Positions 32,468-36,606 of a stretch of 36,606 nt of DNA are shown one piece after another; the first letter of the stretch is position 1; each line of letters starts with the position of its first letter. The stretch covers positions 1 to 36,606 of the forward strand of contig JAQXGE010000016.1 of assembly GCA_029006135.1 (NCBI GenBank). The letters are read 5' to 3'. This stretch comes from Oscillospiraceae bacterium. Lineage in GTDB: Bacteria > Bacillota > Clostridia > Oscillospirales > Ruminococcaceae. The notes below the pieces were generated by a model, which was given only the letters and a program-made list of their open reading frames with translations, made no database searches and was not told the origin of the DNA. The translations under genes were made by a program, and so were the position numbers.

Positions 32468-33319
32468 ATGATTCGCATCCTGACTGATTCTGCCGCTGAC
32501 CTGACTGCCGCCGATGCCAACCGTCCCTATGTCCATGTTGTGCCGCTGACCGTGACTTTTGCGGATGGCTCCACGATTCTGGACGGTGAGATTCCCGGCG
32601 ATGAGTATTATGCCCGCCTCAAGGAAGAGAAACAGCTGCCCCGCACAAGCCAGCCCAGCCCCGAAGCCTTCATGGAAGTGTTCGAGGCCGCCAAGCGCAG
32701 CGGTGACCAGGTTGTGGCCATTCTGCTGAGTTCTACGCTGTCCGGCACCTACCAGTGTGCACGGCTGGCGGCGGAAAGCTGCGAGTTTGAGGACGTCTGG
32801 TTCATTGATTCCCGCACGGGTTCGCAGGGCGAGGGCATTCTTGTCCGGGAGGCACTGCGGCTGCGGGACGAGGAGCGCCTTCCCGCCCACGCCATTGCGG
32901 CGGAGCTGGAACAGCTCAAGCCGCGCATCCGCATTGTGGCTGTCGTGGACAGTCTGAAGCACCTGCACAAGGGCGGACGTCTGCCCGCAGCCGCTGCGCT
33001 GGTGGGCGGCGCGCTGGGCGTCAAACCGGTTTTGAGTGTCCTGGACGGGGAAATCAAACTGTGTGATACGGCCCGCGGCCGTCCCGGCGCCTATGTGGCA
33101 CTGTTCAAGCGCATTGAAAAGATGGGCGGCGTTGACCCGCGTTACGGCTATACGCTGCTCTACTCTGATGAGAAGGGCGTACTGGCGCCCATTCACCACT
33201 ATATGCACGAAAATCTTCATCTGACCGGCGGACGGGTCGCACGGCTCGGCGCGGTCCTCGGCACCCATGTCGGCCCGGGATGCGCGGCCGTTGTCTTTGT
33301 GGCAAAGGATGCTGAATAA
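32468..33319 (+). CDS. DegV-family fatty-acid-binding protein
   Basis: A 283-residue DegV/FakB-type protein, which binds a long-chain fatty acid and presents it to a fatty acid kinase. N-terminal IRILTDSAADLTA (2-14), the RTSQPSP segment, LLSSTLSGTYQCA, and C-terminal HVGPGCAAVVFV match the family, as does the length. The ATG at 32468 lacks a strong ribosome site (only AGG in ACAGGTTC 7-10 bases upstream), which may mean weak translation. No kinase (fakA) gene is adjacent. It is a single-gene unit, with promoter at 32378-32405 and a shared terminator with trpS. Confidence 0.92.
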   Translation: MIRILTDSAADLTAADANRPYVHVVPLTVTFADGSTILDGEIPGDEYYARLKEEKQLPRTSQPSPEAFMEVFEAAKRSGDQVVAILLSSTLSGTYQCARLAAESCEFEDVWFIDSRTGSQGEGILVREALRLRDEERLPAHAIAAELEQLKPRIRIVAVVDSLKHLHKGGRLPAAAALVGGALGVKPVLSVLDGEIKLCDTARGRPGAYVALFKRIEKMGGVDPRYGYTLLYSDEKGVLAPIHHYMHENLHLTGGRVARLGAVLGTHVGPGCAAVVFVAKDAE

Positions 33320-33337
33320 AAATAGGTAAAACAAATA

Positions 33338-33393
33338 AAAAACAGGCACAGCCCGTTTTCCCCATGCAGGGGAACGGTGCTGTGCCTGTTTTT
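33338..33393. terminator. Bidirectional terminator between DegV gene and trpS
   Basis: A 15-bp stem AAAAACAGGCACAGC (33338-33352) and GCTGTGCCTGTTTTT (33379-33393), with an inner CCCC/GGGG helix. T runs occur on both strands. Confidence 0.9.
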
Positions 33394-33411
33394 GTATGGT
33401 TGTGCTGTTTC

Positions 33412-34422
33412 TCAGCCAAGCTGGAGCAGGCCGACCTTGCGGTAGACCTTGTTCACGGTACGATTGGCAAGACGCGCAGCGCGCTGTGCGCCATCGACAA
33501 GAACGCTGTCCACATACTCTTTATCCGCGAGGATACGGGCATATTCCGCTTGAACCGGGGCAAGGGCATCGGCAGTCGTCTCCGCAACGGCGAGCTTGAA
33601 ATCGCCGTAGCCGCGGCCCGCAAACTCCGCCTCAATCTCCTCCATTGTCTTTCCGGTGAAGGTAGAGTAGATGGTCATGAGGTTGGAAACACCCGGTTTT
33701 TCAGTGGGGTCGAACCGAACCGTGCCGTCCGAGTCAGTCACGGCACGCTTGAATTTGCGCACAATGGTATCCTTGTCATCGGTCATGAGGATGAAGGCGT
33801 TGGCGTTGGTGTCGCTCTTGCTCATCTTTTTGGTCGGCTCGGCAAGGCTCATAATCTTGGCGCCCGCTTTGGGGATGTAGCCCTCGGGCAGAGTGAAGGT
33901 ATCGCCATAGATGCCGTTGAAGCGGTTGGCAATGGTGCGGGCAATCTCAAGGTGCTGGGTCTGGTCCTGACCGACCGGCACAAGGTCCGCGTTATAAATC
34001 AGGATGTCAGCGGCCATCAGAACCGGGTAGGTGAACAGGCCGCCGTTGACGTTATCGGGGTGTTTGGCGCTCTTATCCTTAAACTGGGTCATGCGGGAGA
34101 GTTCACCGAACTGGGTGTTGCAGGAGAGAACCCAGGAAAGTTCGCAGTGTGCCGGGACGTGGCTCTGCACAAAGAGAACGTGCTCTTTGGGATCAATGCC
34201 GACTGCGAGCAAAAGCGCGGCCATCTCGCGGGTCTGGCGGCGGAGATTGGCGGGGACCTGACGCACCGTGAGTGCGTGGAGGTCAGCAATCATATACAGG
34301 CAGTCATAGTCCGACTGGAGCAGTGCCCAGTTGCGGACGGCGCCGATGTAGTTGCCGAGGGTGGGGGTGCCGGTGGGCTGAATGCCCGAAAGAATCCGTT
34401 TGCGTGCTTCCTGCTGTGCCAT
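33412..34422 (-). CDS. trpS: Tryptophanyl-tRNA synthetase
   Basis: A 336-residue class I synthetase that charges tRNA-Trp in the cytosol. The HIGH-equivalent is PTGTPTLGNYIG (16-27), the KMSKS loop is KKMSKSD (198-204), and the tryptophan pocket segment GQDQTQH (151-157) is present. Length is normal for bacterial TrpRS. GGAAGGAG sits 9 bases before the ATG at 34422. The gene is controlled by a T-box leader (34464-34734) with a UGG specifier, so expression rises when uncharged tRNA-Trp accumulates. Confidence 0.97.
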   Translation of the reverse strand: MAQQEARKRILSGIQPTGTPTLGNYIGAVRNWALLQSDYDCLYMIADLHALTVRQVPANLRRQTREMAALLLAVGIDPKEHVLFVQSHVPAHCELSWVLSCNTQFGELSRMTQFKDKSAKHPDNVNGGLFTYPVLMAADILIYNADLVPVGQDQTQHLEIARTIANRFNGIYGDTFTLPEGYIPKAGAKIMSLAEPTKKMSKSDTNANAFILMTDDKDTIVRKFKRAVTDSDGTVRFDPTEKPGVSNLMTIYSTFTGKTMEEIEAEFAGRGYGDFKLAVAETTADALAPVQAEYARILADKEYVDSVLVDGAQRAARLANRTVNKVYRKVGLLQLG

Positions 34423-34463
34423 AATTTGTTACTCCTTCCGTATAGCGGCCTATACTGCCGCGC

Positions 34464-34734
34464 AAAAAAACTGCCCCCGCACAGAGGGTCAGACTCTGTG
34501 CAAGGGCAGGAAATTTCCTGTGGTGCCACCTTGCTTGCCGCTGTACTGCGGCCACTTTGCGGGGAAACTCCCCTGCCGGATAACGGCGGCTCCCGTCAGC
34601 AGTTCCGGCCTTACGCCTTCCGTGCTGCCCTCCGCGGGTCCATACTCACCGCTCCGCTTCCGGTCCCCTTCCCAGCCCCGGGGGCTCTCTGTGCGCGCGC
34701 TGACGGTTTTCCTCCCGCATCTTCGGTTTTCTGC
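34464..34734 (-). promoter_or_regulatory. T-box riboswitch (Trp) upstream of trpS
   Basis: Minus-strand leader of about 270 bases. Stem I shows the specifier-loop pattern AGTA-TGG-ACC, with UGG (Trp codon) at 34640-34642. The T-box consensus region AAGGTGGCACCACAGG is at 34517-34532. An intrinsic terminator follows: stem 34471-34509 (CTGCCC/GGGCAG and GCACAGAG/CTCTGTGC pairs) with T7 at 34464-34470. Uncharged tRNA-Trp would stabilise the antiterminator and allow trpS expression. The codon matches the downstream gene, which makes the call very firm. Confidence 0.93.
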
Positions 34735-34763
34735 ATTGTACCACAGCGCGCGGCATTTTGCAA
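34735..34763 (-). promoter_or_regulatory. trpS promoter
   Basis: Minus strand: -35 TTGCAA (34758-34763), 17-base spacer, -10 TACAAT (34735-34740), immediately before the T-box leader. Confidence 0.8.
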
Positions 34764-34845
34764 GAGGCGGAGCGTGTGCTGTGCGGTGTTTGACTGCGCA
34801 CAGTGTTCCCTGCCGCCTTCCGTGCAAAAATGACGTTCCAAACAC

Positions 34846-34874
34846 TTGACACCCATGCCGATGCCGGGTAAACT
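34846..34874 (+). promoter_or_regulatory. gltX promoter
   Basis: -35 TTGACA (34846-34851), 17-base spacer, -10 TAAACT (34869-34874). The predicted start is about 34881, giving a 134-base leader. Confidence 0.78.
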
Positions 34875-34880
34875 AAAAAG

Positions 34881-35014
34881 AGTGCAAAAATCTTTCTATC
34901 ACCGCGGCGTTTCTGCGCGCAGCGGCGTATTTTGGCAGAGCTGCATCCAATCAGGATGCCGGCGCTGTTTATCACGGCGGCAAAGCCGCTTTTGAGTGAA
35001 AAGGGGTATCCATC
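34881..35014 (+). other. Structured leader of gltX
   Basis: A 134-base untranslated leader without T-box consensus. It contains small hairpins: GCATCC/GGATGC (34943-34959) and GCGGC-AAA-GCCGC (34977-34989), the latter followed by TTTT like a short terminator. No known riboswitch pattern was recognised. Confidence 0.45.
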
Positions 35015-36460
35015 ATGTCCAACACTGTCCGCACACGGTTTGCGCCCTCCCCCACCGGCTATATGCACGTTGGGAACCTGCGCACCGCGCTGTACACCTA
35101 TCTGCAGGCCCGTCACAACGGCGGCAAGTTTATTCTCCGCATTGAGGACACCGACCAGGGGCGTCTGGTGGAAGGTGCAACCGACATTATTTACACCACA
35201 CTGCGCGCCACCGGTCTAACCTGGGATGAAGGCCCCGATATCGGCGGCCCGGTCGGCCCGTACATCCAGAGCGAGCGCATGGGAATGTTCCGCGAGTACG
35301 CCGAGCAGCTTGTAAAGGAAGGCAAGGCCTACTACTGCTTCTGCACTGAGGAGCGCCTGAACGCCCTGCATGAGGAGCAGAAAGCAAACGGCGAGATGAG
35401 CCACTATGACGGGCACTGCCGCAATATGAGCGCTGAGGAAGTTGCCGCACACTTAGCGGCGGGCGAACCGTATGTCATCCGCCAGAAAATTCCCGAGACC
35501 GGCGTGACCTCCTTTGACGACATGGTGTACGGCCACATTGAGGTCAACAACTCCGAACTGGATGACCAGATTCTCATCAAGTCCGACGGGATGCCGACCT
35601 ACAACTTTGCCAACGTCGTGGACGACCATCTGATGGGCATCACCCATGTTATCCGCGGCAGTGAATACCTGTCCAGCACGCCCAAGTACAACCTGCTCTA
35701 TGAGGCCTTCGGCTGGCCGGTTCCCTGCTACATTCACTGCCCGCCGGTCATGAAGGATGCCCAGCACAAGCTGAGCAAGCGCAACGGCGATGCAAGCTAT
35801 CAGGATCTTGTGGCAAAAGGCTACCTGCCCGAGGCCGTGCTGAACTACCTGCTGCTCCTGGGCTGGGCGCCCGAGGGCGAACAGGAGATTTTTACGCTGG
35901 ATGAGATGGTCAAGATTTGGGATCCCACACGCATCTCCAAATCCCCCGCCATCTTTGACCCGCTCAAGCTGCGCGCCATCAATGCAGCTTACATCCGTGC
36001 GCTTGCGCCCGAGGAGTTCCGCCGTCTGGCCGATCCCTTTATTGATACGGCAGTCCACCGCGACATTGACCGTGACCTGCTCTGCGCCAACCTGCAGCCG
36101 CGCTGTGAAGTTCTTGAGGACATTCCGCCGCAGCTAGACTTTGTGGATGCGGTCCTGCCCTTTGACCTTGAGATGTACCGCAACAAGAAGCAGAAAACCA
36201 CGCCCGAGACCGCACAGCAGGCGCTTGAAGCGCTGCTGCCCTTGCTGGAAAACCAGCAGGACTGGAACCGGGATGCCATCTTTGATGCCTGCCGCGACAA
36301 GGCGGCCGAATTGGGCGTAAAGAACGGCTGGCTGCTCTACCCGCTGGGCATTGCGCTGTCCGGCAAAGCCCGCACGCCGGGCGGCGGCACCGATCTGGCC
36401 GCCATGCTGGGCCGTGAGGAAACCCTCGCCCGCCTGCGTGCCGCCCTTGCCGCATTCTGA
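35015..36460 (+). CDS. gltX: Glutamyl-tRNA synthetase
   Basis: A 481-residue class I synthetase that charges tRNA-Glu (and tRNA-Gln in organisms that use the amidation route). The HIGH-equivalent is PSPTGYMHVG (11-20), followed by the RIEDTDQ pocket. The KMSKS-equivalent is KLSKR (252-256), and the C-terminal helical anticodon-binding domain spans about 330-481. Length is typical. AAAAGGGG lies 10 bases upstream of the ATG. It is transcribed alone from the promoter at 34846-34874, and a hairpin follows the stop. Whether it is discriminating or not cannot be told from the window. Confidence 0.97.
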   Translation: MSNTVRTRFAPSPTGYMHVGNLRTALYTYLQARHNGGKFILRIEDTDQGRLVEGATDIIYTTLRATGLTWDEGPDIGGPVGPYIQSERMGMFREYAEQLVKEGKAYYCFCTEERLNALHEEQKANGEMSHYDGHCRNMSAEEVAAHLAAGEPYVIRQKIPETGVTSFDDMVYGHIEVNNSELDDQILIKSDGMPTYNFANVVDDHLMGITHVIRGSEYLSSTPKYNLLYEAFGWPVPCYIHCPPVMKDAQHKLSKRNGDASYQDLVAKGYLPEAVLNYLLLLGWAPEGEQEIFTLDEMVKIWDPTRISKSPAIFDPLKLRAINAAYIRALAPEEFRRLADPFIDTAVHRDIDRDLLCANLQPRCEVLEDIPPQLDFVDAVLPFDLEMYRNKKQKTTPETAQQALEALLPLLENQQDWNRDAIFDACRDKAAELGVKNGWLLYPLGIALSGKARTPGGGTDLAAMLGREETLARLRAALAAF

Positions 36461-36474
36461 TAACCGAAAAATCA

Positions 36475-36606
36475 AAACCACCCGTTGAACGGGTGGTTTG
36501 AACAGGCCCTATAAGGGCCTATCTCCTGTGGTCGCTCCCTAAAGGGAGCACTGAAAAGTCTGGCAACCACACTCTTACCACGGGCCGCCCCCTACTCGGG
36601 GGCACT
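36475..36606 (+). repeat. Dense multi-hairpin block, possible IS200/IS605-type element edge
   Basis: Four perfect hairpins in 130 bases: AAACCACCCG/CGGGTGGTTT (36475-36499), AGGCCCT-ATA-AGGGCCT (36504-36520), GCTCCCT-AA-AGGGAGC (36534-36549) and GCCCCC/GGGGGC (36587-36603). A longer pair TGTGGT/ACCACA (36527-36532 with 36566-36571) encloses the third. The first may terminate gltX, although its T tract is poor. Serial small stem-loops are typical of IS200/IS605 subterminal DNA or its associated RNA, but no transposase is in the window, so the identity is a guess. The block runs off the end. Confidence 0.4.

Noticed and set aside
1-36606. CRISPR arrays, prophage, intact insertion sequences, rRNA genes
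   Set aside because: No regularly spaced direct repeats, no integrase or transposase frames and no rRNA sequence were seen in the window.

Overview
The window is a chromosomal segment of a moderately GC-rich, low-GC-phylum (Firmicutes/Bacillota) anaerobe. The evidence is strong AGGAGG-type ribosome sites, consensus sigma-A promoters with 17-base spacers, intrinsic terminators after most operons, a T-box leader on trpS, a BlaI/M56 sensor pair, and typical clostridial gene content. Protein style (M56-M23 fusion protease, FAD/2Fe-2S/Mo hydroxylase, DUF378, YibE/F) fits an Oscillospiraceae/Ruminococcaceae gut bacterium such as Faecalibacterium, Subdoligranulum or Gemmiger. That placement is an inference from gene style, not a database result. 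No phage, CRISPR array or intact transposase gene is visible. The last ~130 bases are a densely folded, non-coding block that may be the edge of a mobile element.

Layout. 1-7.7 kb (all minus strand): phosphoglycerate kinase, a ferritin-like protein, a three-subunit xanthine-dehydrogenase-type molybdenum hydroxylase, and a Gfo/Idh/MocA oxidoreductase. 7.7-10.8 kb (plus): a BlaI-like repressor, an M56 protease fused to an M23 domain, and a coiled-coil M23 murein hydrolase, tightly packed behind a promoter with two matching operator dyads. 10.8-16.4 kb: an Lrp-type regulator with a terminator-like leader, a YibE/F membrane protein, a lipoprotein alkaline phosphatase, tRNA-Gly(UCC), and a CNNM/CBS (CorC-type) membrane protein. 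16.5-22.8 kb: CTP synthase, a sodium:neurotransmitter-type symporter, an RlmD-type rRNA methyltransferase, a flavodoxin-fold protein, a lipoprotein and a PAP2 phosphatase. 22.8-25.7 kb: a polysaccharide polymerase/ligase-like membrane protein, a DUF378 protein, and a RodA/FtsW-family glycosyltransferase.

25.7-28.2 kb is a clean housekeeping operon, tsaE-tsaB-rpiB-upp, with its own promoter and terminator. 28.3-32.3 kb is a three-gene operon: a leucine-rich-repeat-like protein, a VWA-like protein with a degenerate metallopeptidase motif, and a MoxR-type AAA+ ATPase. This and the BlaI/M56-M23/M23 cassette are the two best candidates for poorly described systems. 32.4-36.5 kb: a DegV fatty-acid-binding protein, tryptophanyl-tRNA synthetase behind a T-box with a UGG specifier, and glutamyl-tRNA synthetase.

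Regulatory RNA and DNA structure is unusually easy to read here. It includes the T-box, a 15-bp hairpin burying the ribosome site of the DUF378 gene, an intrinsic-terminator hairpin between promoter and start codon of the Lrp gene, and two divergent promoters sharing one -35 box.
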